The notes under the pieces: generated by a model
Seen by the model: only the letters and a program-made list of their open reading frames with translations
Told to the model about the DNA's origin: nothing
The model's database searches: none
NCBI GenBank assembly: GCA_965249895.1
Contig: CBDFNC010000005.1
Location: forward strand, 2,232,001-2,296,000
Direction: 5' to 3'
DNA: 64,000 nucleotides
Source: CBDFNC01 sp965249895
GTDB taxonomy: Bacteria; Pseudomonadota; Gammaproteobacteria; Enterobacterales; CBDFNC01
Shown here: one piece after another, positions 27,545 through 37,100 of the stretch
How the letters are laid out: every line of letters starts with the position of its first letter
Position numbering within the stretch: position 1 is the stretch's first letter
Translations under genes and position numbers: made by a program

Positions 27545-27752
27545 AACTTATGCAGTGATGTTGAAACATAGGGTAACAATACCATAGTCAGATTCATTTG
27601 TATCCCTTTGAAAAATTGGGATATTACTGTTTTTTTCATATCATGTTAGCCCGCTACAATGGTTTGCGCCAAAAACCGACTAGCAACAAACTGCCATGCC
27701 GAGAATCAAGAAAAATTTAGACGGCCATAGGCTTTAGTTTGCCAGTGTATAA

Positions 27753-27777
27753 AGATGTGCTTGACCGCAGCACATCT
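27753..27777 (+). other. Perfect 9-bp hairpin in an otherwise empty gap
   Basis: AGATGTGCT-TGACCGC-AGCACATCT is a perfect stem-loop. It lies about 95 bases downstream of a TACAAT -10-like hexamer (27654-27659) and 220 bases upstream of a plus-strand terminator. A 66-codon frame (27739-27939) runs across it, but I see no protein family. This could be a small structured RNA; the protein is the alternative. Confidence 0.4.
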
Positions 27778-27995
27778 TGCCTTGATGAGTCAGTTCATAA
27801 TTGTATTTTGTTAGCCAGTCACCTAGAACGACTTGCAGTGCTTCAAGGCTACCATAGAAATTCTTACGGAAAGTTCTACGGTAAAACGCTCACACATGTC
27901 TGTTCTTTGGCGATGAACTCCTTAGCAAAAGTGAACTAATAGCAAAGTACCAGCAAGCTCGGCAGGATGCAGAGGGGTTTCAACTCTAGATCTCC

Positions 27996-28022
27996 GGAGC
28001 CTGACTTAAGGCTCCCTATTTT
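27996..28022 (+). terminator. Rho-independent terminator (plus strand)
   Basis: Stem GGAGCCT/AGGCTCC, loop GACTTA, followed by CTATTTT. The T tract is on the plus strand, so it ends a transcript from 27.6-28.0 kb where no recognised gene lies. It does not serve the flanking minus-strand LysE gene. Confidence 0.7.
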
Positions 28023-28027
28023 GCCGG

Positions 28028-28621
28028 CTATAACAACAGAGATCCCCAAACCGATAGCAATAGCAATAGCGCCATCAGCCGATTAAACAGGCGTACCTTC
28101 CCAGGTGATTTTATTAGCCTACTAGCACCAAACCCCAGGTAAGCCCACGCGAAAAGACAGGGTAAAGCAATCACAAAAAAGATCAGGGACAAACTAAACA
28201 CATGTATAAGAACATCGTCACCCTGGCCGGAGAAGACACTGCTAACGGCCAGCGCCATCATCCAGGTTTTGGGGTTAAGGAGCTGCAATCCGGCAGCCCC
28301 CGCCAGACCCAGCCTGGGTTTACTCCCGGCTACATTTACCTCAGGTGAACTATGATATATCTGCCAGGCTAAAACACTCAGCCACACCGCCCCAACCCAG
28401 GACATAATGCTTTGCACCATTGGCTGCTGCACCAGAGTTGCGCCAAGCCCCGCCCCCACCACCAACACAATTAAAGCCGCACCGGCGCCAGAGCCAAAAA
28501 TAATCGGCACTGTACTCCTGACACCAAAGCGAGCGCCAAGGTTTAACAGCAGCACATTAGTAGGGCCCGGGGTTATTGATGCAACAAAAGCAAACAAACT
28601 AAATGCAATAAACTGCTCCAC
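28028..28621 (-). CDS. LysE/RhtB-family amino-acid exporter
   Basis: A 197-aa inner membrane protein with six predicted segments. It has the family hallmark near the N-terminus (FVASITPGPTNVLLLNLGARFG) and the LLNPKTWMMAL segment in the middle. Members export lysine, homoserine, threonine or other small metabolites. No adjacent regulator or pathway gene points to the substrate. Confidence 0.88.
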   Translation of the reverse strand: MEQFIAFSLFAFVASITPGPTNVLLLNLGARFGVRSTVPIIFGSGAGAALIVLVVGAGLGATLVQQPMVQSIMSWVGAVWLSVLAWQIYHSSPEVNVAGSKPRLGLAGAAGLQLLNPKTWMMALAVSSVFSGQGDDVLIHVFSLSLIFFVIALPCLFAWAYLGFGASRLIKSPGKVRLFNRLMALLLLLSVWGSLLL

Positions 28622-28750
28622 TTTGGTCTCCTTATCTTTCTACTGAAATCTGGCGACAACTTAATCCGATGCCGCTGACAGATAAGCATTGTTACCTTTG
28701 GAGCATTTTCAGTCTGGAAGGATAGTGCAGAACTTTTGTTACCCGTTAGC

Positions 28751-28967
28751 TAGACTACCCGCCCAGAAATATCGACACGGGGCGTATTAGCGCCTATATA
28801 TACGAAATCCGCGAAGCCTTGCCCTGTAACTCCCTCATATGCGGGAGTCCGTATACTGACAAAGACAGGGTGCGCTGCAACAGTAGTGACTAACTTTAGG
28901 CCTTTGCAAAACGACAAGTATCGCGTTCCAAGAATATGACCGAAGAACGAATATATTCCTGACATCT
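28751..28967 (+). repeat. Diverged copy of the 49.2/52.3-kb MITE
   Basis: The right half (TGACTAACTTTAGGCC, TTTGCAAAACGACAAGTATC, GAATATGACCGAAGAACGAATAT) is almost identical to 52274-52499 in the same orientation. The central stem ACTCCC...GGGAGT corresponds to the ATTCCCTCG hairpin of that copy. The ends are eroded: CCCGCCCAGAAATATCGA on the left and ATTCCTGACATC on the right. No gene is convincing in 28622-29095. Confidence 0.75.
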
Positions 28968-29095
28968 AAAAACTAAAGTTAACAAGCGCTCACCCTGAAA
29001 CGTAGACATAGGCTGGTTGAACTTATCACTCATAGAATGAGCCGAACTCACAGGGCGAATCAATTGAGTAAAGCTATCGACAACATAAAATTGAT

Positions 29096-29599
29096 TTAAC
29101 TAAGTCGAATATGCATTTGCGCCTCATCATAGGCTTCGCCATTTACTCTTAGCGCGTCCGGCTCAAGAGCATATTGCAAAAAACCCATTTTTTTGTAGAA
29201 GTGAATGGCTGAACTATTTTGAGTAACTACAGTTAGCTGAATTTGATTCAAACCATCCACGTTTCTGGCTTCATTAAGAAGCAAGCTCAGCATCTTAGCG
29301 CCCACCCCACTTACTCTTTTGCCGGGAGAAACATACATTCCCCAGATAAACCCTTTATGAGATATCTTTACCTTTCGCTGTCTGACGAAACCTGCAATAC
29401 CCAGCAAATTGCCACCACTAAACGCCCCGACAACGAAAGAGTGGCTGGTTTGCACAATTCTGCTTTCAAGTTCAGATAGGCAAAGGTCGACTTCGTCCTG
29501 GTAACTACTTTCGAATGCCTCTGGACTATTTTTAAGAGCCTCCAGCCTAATAGCCCGATACAATTCGACATCATTTTTATTTAGCAGCCGGATTTCCAC
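29096..29599 (-). CDS. GNAT-family N-acetyltransferase
   Basis: A 167-aa protein with the GNAT layout: N-terminal EIRLLNKNDVELYRAIRLEALKNSPEAF, acetyl-CoA loop region MYVSPGKRVSGVGAKMLSLLL, and C-terminal QNSSAIHFYKKMGFLQYALEPDALRVNGEAYDE. The acceptor substrate is unknown. A strong palindrome lies 59-88 bases upstream of its start. Confidence 0.88.
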   Translation of the reverse strand: MEIRLLNKNDVELYRAIRLEALKNSPEAFESSYQDEVDLCLSELESRIVQTSHSFVVGAFSGGNLLGIAGFVRQRKVKISHKGFIWGMYVSPGKRVSGVGAKMLSLLLNEARNVDGLNQIQLTVVTQNSSAIHFYKKMGFLQYALEPDALRVNGEAYDEAQMHIRLS

Positions 29600-29657
29600 T
29601 TAACTTCCTTTAAAATAGAAGGCTTCACCCAAACAGGGCGCTCACGGTAACTTTAAC

Positions 29658-29687
29658 TAATTGATAGTTAGCATTAACTATCAATTA
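29658..29687. promoter_or_regulatory. Perfect 13-bp inverted repeat between the GNAT gene and the IS
   Basis: TAATTGATAGTTA-GCAT-TAACTATCAATTA has perfect 13-base arms and a 4-base loop. It sits upstream of the minus-strand GNAT gene and 33 bases outside the IS left end. It may be an operator. It lacks a T tract, so a terminator is less likely. Confidence 0.45.
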
Positions 29688-29719
29688 CAAGAAAACCTCA
29701 ACCCCTAAAGCGAACATTT

Positions 29720-31645
29720 CAGGGCCAATCTACACTAGCTAGTTTTTACCTGTAAAAACAAAAAGATACCCTTATTTTCTGGACAAAACACCTGATTTGA
29801 GTAAAGATGCTATCTCTCAAGTAAATACACGAGAGATAGTTTGCTGCATTCACCACTCAAAATCAGGCTTGTTGAAGCATCGGAAGAGCCGCTTTTTCGC
29901 GAGCTTATGCAGACTCACCACTACCTTGGTGCACTGCCAAAAATTGGCAACACCATCTGGTATTTTGCCACCGTAGATAATCAACCGGTGGCATTGTTAA
30001 GCTTCTCCGCTGCTGCTCTTAAGTGCTCCGCTAGGGATCAGTGGATTGGTTGGGGCTACCGCCACCAGTATGACAGACTCAACTTAGTGGCGAATAATTC
30101 ACGCTTCCTTATCCTGCCCGGCTGTCACGTCAAAAACCGCGCTTCACAGATCCTGTCTCTATGTCGACGCAGGATCCAGCAAGACTGGATAGAGCGATTT
30201 TCCTACCCCTTGCTACTGTTAGAAACCTTTGTCGATCCCGAGCGTTACCAGGGCACGATTTATCGCGCATCAAACTGGCTCCTAGTCGGTTCAACCAAAG
30301 GCTATAGCCGCACACGCGACCATTACAGCGAGCGCACACAGTCACGCAAATTAGTCTTTGTTCAGCCACTGCAACGCAATGTACAAGCTTTACTTTCTCG
30401 TCCTTTGCTTAATGACCGTTATCGAACAGGGGGGATGAGACGGATGAAACTCACTGCCAATCAAATGCTATCACTTTATGATGTATTTCAAGGTGTCGAT
30501 GACTGTCGCCGTGCACAAGGCAAAAAACATCACATGCCTACCATTCTTTCTTTGTCCGTAGCAGCAGTGCTTTGTGGCATGGTGGGATACAAAGATATCT
30601 CCATCTGGGTACAGGCCTTAGGTCAAAAAGCACGCAGTCGTTTCAGATGCCGAAAACGCGATGGAAAATATGAAGTACCCAGCCGAACCGTTATTCGCAA
30701 TGCGCTGATTAGTGTAAACCCAGAGCAGCTGGATCGAGCGCTGAATACCTGGAATGCACAATATGCTGAGATCGATGAAAGTTTGGCTATCGATGGCAAA
30801 ACCATGTGCTCAGCCATTGATGAAAAAGGCCTGCAAACTCATATCATGAGTGCCGTTGGCCATGATAGCGGGCGCTGCTACACCCAAAAAAAGTCGGTAC
30901 ATTAGCCGTTGATGGGAGTGACGAAGAAAAGCAAACCAATGAAATCAAAATTGCTGCACCAATGCTGGATGCGATTGATATTAAAGGTCGAACCATCACC
31001 GCTGACGCCTTGCTTACCCAGCGTGAACTGGCTAAATATCTGGTCGGTGAGCGAGGTGCGCATTATCACTTCACGGTAAAAGCTAACCAGAAAAACCTGC
31101 TGTCTGATATTAAATTGTATTTTGACAATGTTACTGACGATGCGGGTGCTATTCAGCTTGGTCAGGGTGAGCATGGTCGGATTGAAACCCGAAAAATATG
31201 GACGACCACGGCACTGAATGATTATCTCGAGTTCCCCTATGTACGCCAGGCCTTTATGGTTGAGCGTGACAGCATCGACAAAAAAACCGGCAAGCCAAGT
31301 CATGAGATAGTGTATGGCATTACCAGCGTGCCTGAGGAGGAAGCGAACGCTAAGCGTGTGCTTAAGGATAATCGAGGTCACTGGTCAGTAGAGAGCTGCC
31401 ATTATATGATTGATTGGAATTACGATGAAGATCGTAGCCAGATTCGAACAGGATTTGGTCCCGAGAATATTACACGCTTACGGCGCTTTACTATTGGCCT
31501 ACTTAAAAGCCGGAAGAGCAAAGAAACGATCCCAGAAATGATGAAAAAGCTGATGTTAAACGTAAGGGCGGTGTTTGACTGTTTGAAAATGACTAAAAAC
31601 TCCAGACCTGCAGCGGTTTGCAAGGATTAGCGTAGATTCGCCGTG
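29720..31645 (+). mobile_element. Insertion sequence, ISAs1-like, 1,926 bp, with 9-bp target duplication
   Basis: The left end starts CAGGGCCAATCTACACTA and the right end in reverse complement starts CACGGCGAATCTACGCTA; 15 of 18 bases agree. The flanks are identical 9-mers, CGAACATTT, at 29711-29719 and 31646-31654, fitting the 8-10-bp duplications of the ISAs1 group. The element is therefore complete and, with an undecayed duplication, probably a fairly recent insertion. It carries one transposase gene read in two frames. Confidence 0.92.
29841..31630 (+). CDS. ISAs1-like transposase with N-terminal DruA-like (DUF4338) domain, split by a -1 frameshift
   Basis: Frame 1 (TTG start 29841 to stop near 30905) encodes a DUF4338/DruA-like domain over ~residues 5-190, with THHYLGALPKIGNTIWY, DQWIGWGYR, NNSRFLILP and NWLLVGSTKGYSRTR. 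The ISAs1 transposase start follows (MLSLYDVFQGVDDCRRAQGKKHHMP, first catalytic Asp in LAIDGKT). Frame 2 continues with GTLAVDGSDEEKQTNE, the second Asp in ITADALLTQ and the Glu in HWSVESCHYMIDW. The two frames join at CAA-AAA-AAG (30885-30893), a canonical A_AAA_AAG -1 slippery heptamer. Slippage gives a 596-aa product with all three DDE residues; without it the protein lacks two. Programmed frameshift or simple mutation are both possible. Confidence 0.88.
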
Positions 31646-31733
31646 CGAACATTTTCCTTCTTGTTCAATTTTTAAAAGCGTACACTATCCATCCGCAAAT
31701 TTTCATCAATGACGATTAACTGACTGGTATTCC

Positions 31734-33077
31734 GTGACGAGTTTAGATCCCAAATATAAAGAGTTATCCGCAGAGCTGTTTAAAATGACTTGGCCAATGA
31801 CATTTGGCATTTTGTCGTTAATGAGCTTTCAGCTAGTCGACAGTGCTTTTATCGGCCAGCTCGGCGTGTTGCCTTTGGCGGGACAAGGGTTCACTTTACC
31901 TATGCAGATGGTGATCATAGGTTTACAGGTAGGTTTAGGTATTGCTACCACCTCGATCATCTCCCGGGTGTTAGGTGAAAAGAAATTCGTTCGGGCTAAA
32001 CAACTTGGCGGCTTAGTGATAATAACAGGCGCTGTGGGTGTTGCTATTACCTGTATTTTGATCTGGCTAAGTCGGGGGTTAATTCTTAATTTGCTGGGGG
32101 CGCCGGATAATGTCTTCCCGGTTATAGACGGGTACTGGCCATCCTGGTTACTCAGCGCCTGGGTTGGCGCTATGCTCTATTTTGCATATAGCTTATGTCG
32201 CTCCAACGGCAATACCATGCTGCCGGGAATAATGATGGTAGTGACCAGCATCATAAACATAATCCTCGACCCTATTTTTATCTTTACCCTGGACTTAGGC
32301 CTTGCAGGTGCAGCTTGGGCTACCGTCGTATCTTTTTCTGTTGGCATGCTGGTGGTATTTCCAATCCTGTTTAAAAAACAGTGGCTGAGTTTTAATTGGC
32401 AAGATCTGAATGTAAACCAATCCATCAAAAGCCTGGCGGGAGTGATGGCGCCGGCAATGATGAGCCAGCTTCTGCCTCCCGTATCTTCTATGTTGGCAAC
32501 CAAGCTTATCGCCACGTTTGGCGCCACCGCAGTTGCTGGCTGGGCATTGGCAACTAGAATCGAATTTTTCTCGATAATTACAGTGTTAGCCTTAACCATG
32601 TCAATGCCGCCGATGATTGGCAGAATGCTCGGTGCCAAGGACTGCGAGAGGATCCAAGTATTGGTAAAGATTGCCGTTAAATTTGTACTTGTTTTCCAGC
32701 TAGTGATTGCGGCTGCGTTATTTGTGGGCTCCGGTGTAATTTCCAATTTAATGAGTAGTGATACCGAGGTAAGTATGATTTTGGCGACTTACCTGGTGTG
32801 GGGACCGATAAGCTTAGGATCACTTGGTATTTGTATGATGATGGTTTCAATCTGTAACGCATTAGGCATGCCAATGCGTGCTTTGTTGATTTCAGTATTA
32901 CGTTTGTTTGTCTGTTTTCTACCCATGCTTTGGTTGGGAGCTCAGATCGACGGCATCGAAGGCCTGTTTATTGGTGCAATGGCAGGAAATCTGGCCGCAG
33001 GGATCATGGCCTGGTCGATGTACAAACAAGCTATGGAAAAAACCAATAAAACAGTCGATTGCTTAAACAGTGTGTGA
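31734..33077 (+). CDS. MATE-family multidrug/Na+ efflux transporter
   Basis: A 447-aa membrane protein with about 12 segments in two MatE repeats. The N-terminal MTWPMTFGILSLMSFQLVDSAFIGQLG and the second-repeat start LAGVMAPAMMSQLLPPVSSMLATKLIATFG are typical of the NorM/DinF group. The substrate is unknown. It begins 88 bases after the IS right end; the insertion lies upstream and may influence its expression. Confidence 0.9.
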   Translation: MTSLDPKYKELSAELFKMTWPMTFGILSLMSFQLVDSAFIGQLGVLPLAGQGFTLPMQMVIIGLQVGLGIATTSIISRVLGEKKFVRAKQLGGLVIITGAVGVAITCILIWLSRGLILNLLGAPDNVFPVIDGYWPSWLLSAWVGAMLYFAYSLCRSNGNTMLPGIMMVVTSIINIILDPIFIFTLDLGLAGAAWATVVSFSVGMLVVFPILFKKQWLSFNWQDLNVNQSIKSLAGVMAPAMMSQLLPPVSSMLATKLIATFGATAVAGWALATRIEFFSIITVLALTMSMPPMIGRMLGAKDCERIQVLVKIAVKFVLVFQLVIAAALFVGSGVISNLMSSDTEVSMILATYLVWGPISLGSLGICMMMVSICNALGMPMRALLISVLRLFVCFLPMLWLGAQIDGIEGLFIGAMAGNLAAGIMAWSMYKQAMEKTNKTVDCLNSV

Positions 33078-33127
33078 TCAGCTCCTGCACTACTTAGGCT
33101 GGTGTAAATATTGAGGTACGAATAAGA

Positions 33128-33177
33128 AAGCCGGGAATCAATCAAAATAATGGATTTTGGCTAACCACTTCCGGCTT
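33128..33177. terminator. Possible bidirectional terminator between convergent genes
   Basis: Arms AAGCCGG (33128-33134) and CCGGCTT (33171-33177) enclose an inner stem AAAAT-AATGG-ATTTT (33144-33158). It lies between the converging MATE and Nudix genes. The extended loop makes it an atypical terminator. Confidence 0.4.
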
Positions 33178-33212
33178 ACTCTCATTTGTCAGTGACGAGA
33201 GATTGGTTAGTT

Positions 33213-33830
33213 TTAATCGACTGAGACAGGCAACTGACTATTTCCGTGATGCCTGAATACCATCTCTATATCCTCCGGCAACACCCTGCTTTGCGACAGT
33301 TCAGGTAAATTATTTAACTCGAAGAAGCCTATTTCCGATATTTCTATGTTTACCTCTGGGCTCCCTGACACCAAGGAGCAAACAAAGAACATTTTATAAA
33401 TGTGGAATGGATATTCCGGAATGTAGGGATGAATAGCGCGGTCTTTAACAGAAATAAGCCTGGGCTCATTTACCACAAACCCTGACTCTTCAAAAACTTC
33501 GCGCACGACCCCACGAGATGGAGTCTCGCATACATCAGCCCAGCCACCTGGCAATGTCCAACAATCGTCTTCTCGTTCCCTCACAAGCAAGATTTTGTTG
33601 TTTTTGATCACCCCAGCTCTTAAGTCTATTTTCGGAGTCGGGTACCCTGTCTCAGGTATAAACAAATTCTGAACTCTTTCCAGCGGAGCATCACTCAGCT
33701 GGGCGAACATCTGATGGGATATATCCGCAATAGTTTCAAACCGCTCAAGATCATAGTTATCTTTGGAATAAGTTTTACCGGCTTGACTCAAAGCCTGTAA
33801 CTGCTTTGCCCATTCAATCCATTGATTCAC
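33213..33830 (-). CDS. Nudix hydrolase with N-terminal NUDIX_N2-type extension
   Basis: A 205-aa protein. Residues ~1-60 are a helical N-terminal domain (WIEWAKQLQALSQAGKTYSKDNYDLERFE) found in a Nudix subgroup that includes ADP-ribose and nucleotide-sugar hydrolases. The Nudix box is complete at 96-118 (GGWADVCETPSRGVVREVFEE is its core, with REVFEESG). The substrate cannot be assigned. Confidence 0.9.
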   Translation of the reverse strand: MNQWIEWAKQLQALSQAGKTYSKDNYDLERFETIADISHQMFAQLSDAPLERVQNLFIPETGYPTPKIDLRAGVIKNNKILLVREREDDCWTLPGGWADVCETPSRGVVREVFEESGFVVNEPRLISVKDRAIHPYIPEYPFHIYKMFFVCSLVSGSPEVNIEISEIGFFELNNLPELSQSRVLPEDIEMVFRHHGNSQLPVSVD

Positions 33831-34105
33831 AAGAACCTCCTATAAGCTAACGCGTATTAAGGGGAGTTTGGTTATGCCTCAGTTCCAGCGATTAAGACCC
33901 ACACCAAGCATTTAAAAAATACAATTGTTTTAGTAACTTACCAGTAACCTTATACACTTTCAAACGCATCACTAGTACTTAACCTGAAACCCTGCCTTGT
34001 TATCCCTGCTCTTCTGTAGCGTTATCTCTCATACCGAAAAACCTCTTGGATTCTAACGGCAATGTAAGTTTCTCCTCCGCTTTTCAAATAAACGTCTATA
34101 TAGTT

Positions 34106-34122
34106 AACATTATTATCATTAG
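34106..34122. promoter_or_regulatory. Weak Fur-like site upstream of the MshQ-like gene
   Basis: The minus-strand reading TAATGATAATAATGTTA contains one perfect TGATAAT half-site and matches 11 of 15 in the 7-1-7 model, 54 bases before the ATG at 34176. It may be chance in AT-rich DNA. The rest of 33831-34175 has no gene I can support. Confidence 0.25.
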
Positions 34123-34175
34123 CTGGCCGGTAATGATATGTGTGAAGAAATAGAAGCGATTATAGGGAGATTTGT

Positions 34176-37100
34176 ATGCGGTGGAGCCTGTTGTTTATCA
34201 CTTTATTCTCATTTGGGCTGTGGGCTGGTGAATGTGCGGATAACGCAAGCTATCCGGCCAGAGGACAGCATAACAACTCAGAGTTATCAATGGACAGCAA
34301 TACGCAGATTATCGGTGGACCGCCCGATGGGCTATTGCCGTTTGAGGCTTCCGACCCAGGAGTATTACCCTCCGATACTTGTGGTTCCGGCACTCAGTGT
34401 CAGGTGCAGGGGTGTCATATTATAGATCCTGGGATCCCTAGTTTTCCCAGTTTTAGCAGCAACAATGATGTAGATGTGAGTACTTCCGGCAGCACAGTGA
34501 CCTTCGGAGCCGGAGGCGATGAAACCGGATATGTATTTGGTCAGATCACTATTTCCGATGGCACCGCCCGATTCTTACCACCGCAAGGTGGCAATGAGTA
34601 CGAGATCAAAACATTGCAGCTACAGAGTAACGGTGTACTCAAGCTAGCGCCCGGCACTTATTGGGTCAAAAGTGCAATTATCGATGGTGATGGAAAAATA
34701 GAGGTCGATGGGACGGGGACGGTTTACCTGAACGTGAAAGGAGCCCTGGATATAACCTCCAATGCCACAGTCAACTATGATGCGGGGGGCAACTATGATC
34801 CCGATAAGCTGCAGTTATCTGTCGATAATACATTTAGCATGTATTCCAATACTAAGCTGGGGGCCGTTGTTTACAGTAAGCTAGATGCAACCCTGGACAG
34901 TAACGCCGAGTTCTATGGCAGGATTGCAGCAAAAAACCTGGAGATGAAATCTAATGCTAAGTTATGCCGATATGCGGAGTGCGCTCTTACGCCTCCGATT
35001 TCAGTCTCGATTAACACTACAGCAGCATCCGATGCACTAACCTGTCAGCCCCATAATATCACTGTCAATGTGCTGAATAACGGACTGTCACATACGACTT
35101 ATGAAGGCACGGTCACCTTTTCCGCTTCTACCAATAAAGGGGACTGGGCAGTGTTAACGGGTAGCGGTACGTTAAACAATGCCACATTGGATGATGGAGC
35201 TGCTACTTACGACTTTCATCTGGATGATGCCGGCAGTGCTGTTTTTACCTTGGATCATAAATACGCCGGGGATGTTACTTACAACCTGGGTGACGGAACA
35301 GACTCCGCCGATGGCACCATCAGCTTCAGGCCTTATGGGTTTAGAGTCGTTGGTGGGTTGGCAAACCAGATAGCCAACAAACCGTTCTCAATCACCCTCA
35401 AGGCGGTGGGAATGAATGACACCAATCCGGGCTGTGAATTGATAGAAGAATACGCGGGTGTAAAAACGCTCGAGCTTTGGTCGCAATATATCAACCCTAG
35501 CTCGCCAACGGGGAATAAGAGCGTAGAAATCAATGATACCCTTCTGGGTAAAAGCAGTGGAGCGGCGACCAGCATATCTATCAGTTTTACCAATGGGCAA
35601 AGCACCACCTCACTGAATGCACGTTACCCGGATACCGGAAAAATTGAAATCCGGGCCAGGGACGACGTGGGCATAGGCGCTCCGCCAAGCGCCACGAATA
35701 ATGAAATTATTGGTGGCAGCAGTGTCATCATAAACCCATACAGGTTGGCTATTGCCGCTGTGGTGAAAACATCAGGCGGAGGGGCGAACCCAGCTACGCA
35801 AGCGTCCGGCGCCGGGTTTATCCGTGCAGCTAATCCGGATCCCGGCTCTTTGTCCTCGGTCGATCGTTTCGATGCCACCGTCAGCGCCTATATTGATTGC
35901 TCCGACTCCGGCGGCCCTTGTTCTTCTCCCAGCAGCGAGATCCTGGCGGAGAGTTTTCAGGGGACACTGACCTTTACTCCTTCCCTGGATTTTCCCGCTA
36001 CAGGGGTTATGGGGGTATTAAAACTGGCGGCAGATACAGACCTTAACCACACCATGACGAGCTATGGCAGCGAAACCGTATCCCAGTTTACTTATGATGA
36101 GGTGGGTAGCATTAACCTGGCTGTCAAAAGTGATGACTACCTTGAGGCGGGCAATCATATTGCCTTGTCTGCTGCAGTAAGAGTCGGGCGTTTTTACCCC
36201 GCATACCTGGCCTGGAATAGTTTCAATGAACAGGCATCCTGCAATGATCTATATACCTATATGGATCATCAGGATATTGCCGTAAGTTACACCTTAACCG
36301 CATACAACCAGTCCGATGGGATCACCCTTAACTACGATGACAGTAAAGGCTATCCTAGCGCAGGGGCAACGCCAGTTACGGGCACCTTTGAATACACGGT
36401 ATTTAGCAATGATACCACTAAGCTCAATCTGACTAATCGACTAGTGTCTCCGGCTACCAACAGAAACTGGAGCGCTGGAGTATACCAGCTTGTTATTACC
36501 CCAGGTTCGGATCGTCTGATGTTTGGTAAGCGCAGTGACGGTTTGGCTGATGGTCCGTATTGGATCGCTGATTCGACCCGGTTGCACCTGGGCTTACGGG
36601 CGATTGGGGTGGATGGAGAAGCTCTGATGGATACATCAGGCGCCTCCCCCGCTATGTGCCTCCCCGGATCTGGTGATATGGCGGACAACAATATATGTTT
36701 GCTGGGTGAGCTAAAGGATGTTCTATATGGTCGCCTGGCGGCACAAAGCCGCCATGGCTCTGAACTGGCAAAGATACGCGTCCCCCTTTATTCGCAATAT
36801 TATAGTGGCAGTCAATTCACAATCAACGAGCGGGATAACTGCACCAACATAAATCTCTCCATGCATAGTTATCAGTCCGGACCTCTCTATATTCCGGCCC
36901 AGATCCCCCCTATCCCGGTAGGTTCTGGATCCTCGAACCTGAGCATTATTAATGCGCAGTCGGTGCAGGGGGAGCTGAATCTACTTTATTCCACTCCGAC
37001 AACAACGGATCGGGGGACATTCAACTACTTTGTCGACTTGAACCACACGGGTACCCCCCTTTGCTGGTTAAGGTATGACTGGGATGGCGGAGGGATATCC

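Noticed and set aside
28750..28965. A short frame encoding SFFGHILGTRYLSFCKGLKL, similar to frames at 49.2 and 52.4 kb
   Set aside because: The similarity comes from the DNA repeat itself; the frames differ in length and are shifted, so this is a repeat, not a protein family.
33128..33177. Considered as a small MITE because of its nested inverted arms
   Set aside because: Arms are only 7 bases and it sits exactly between convergent stops, so a terminator is the simpler reading.
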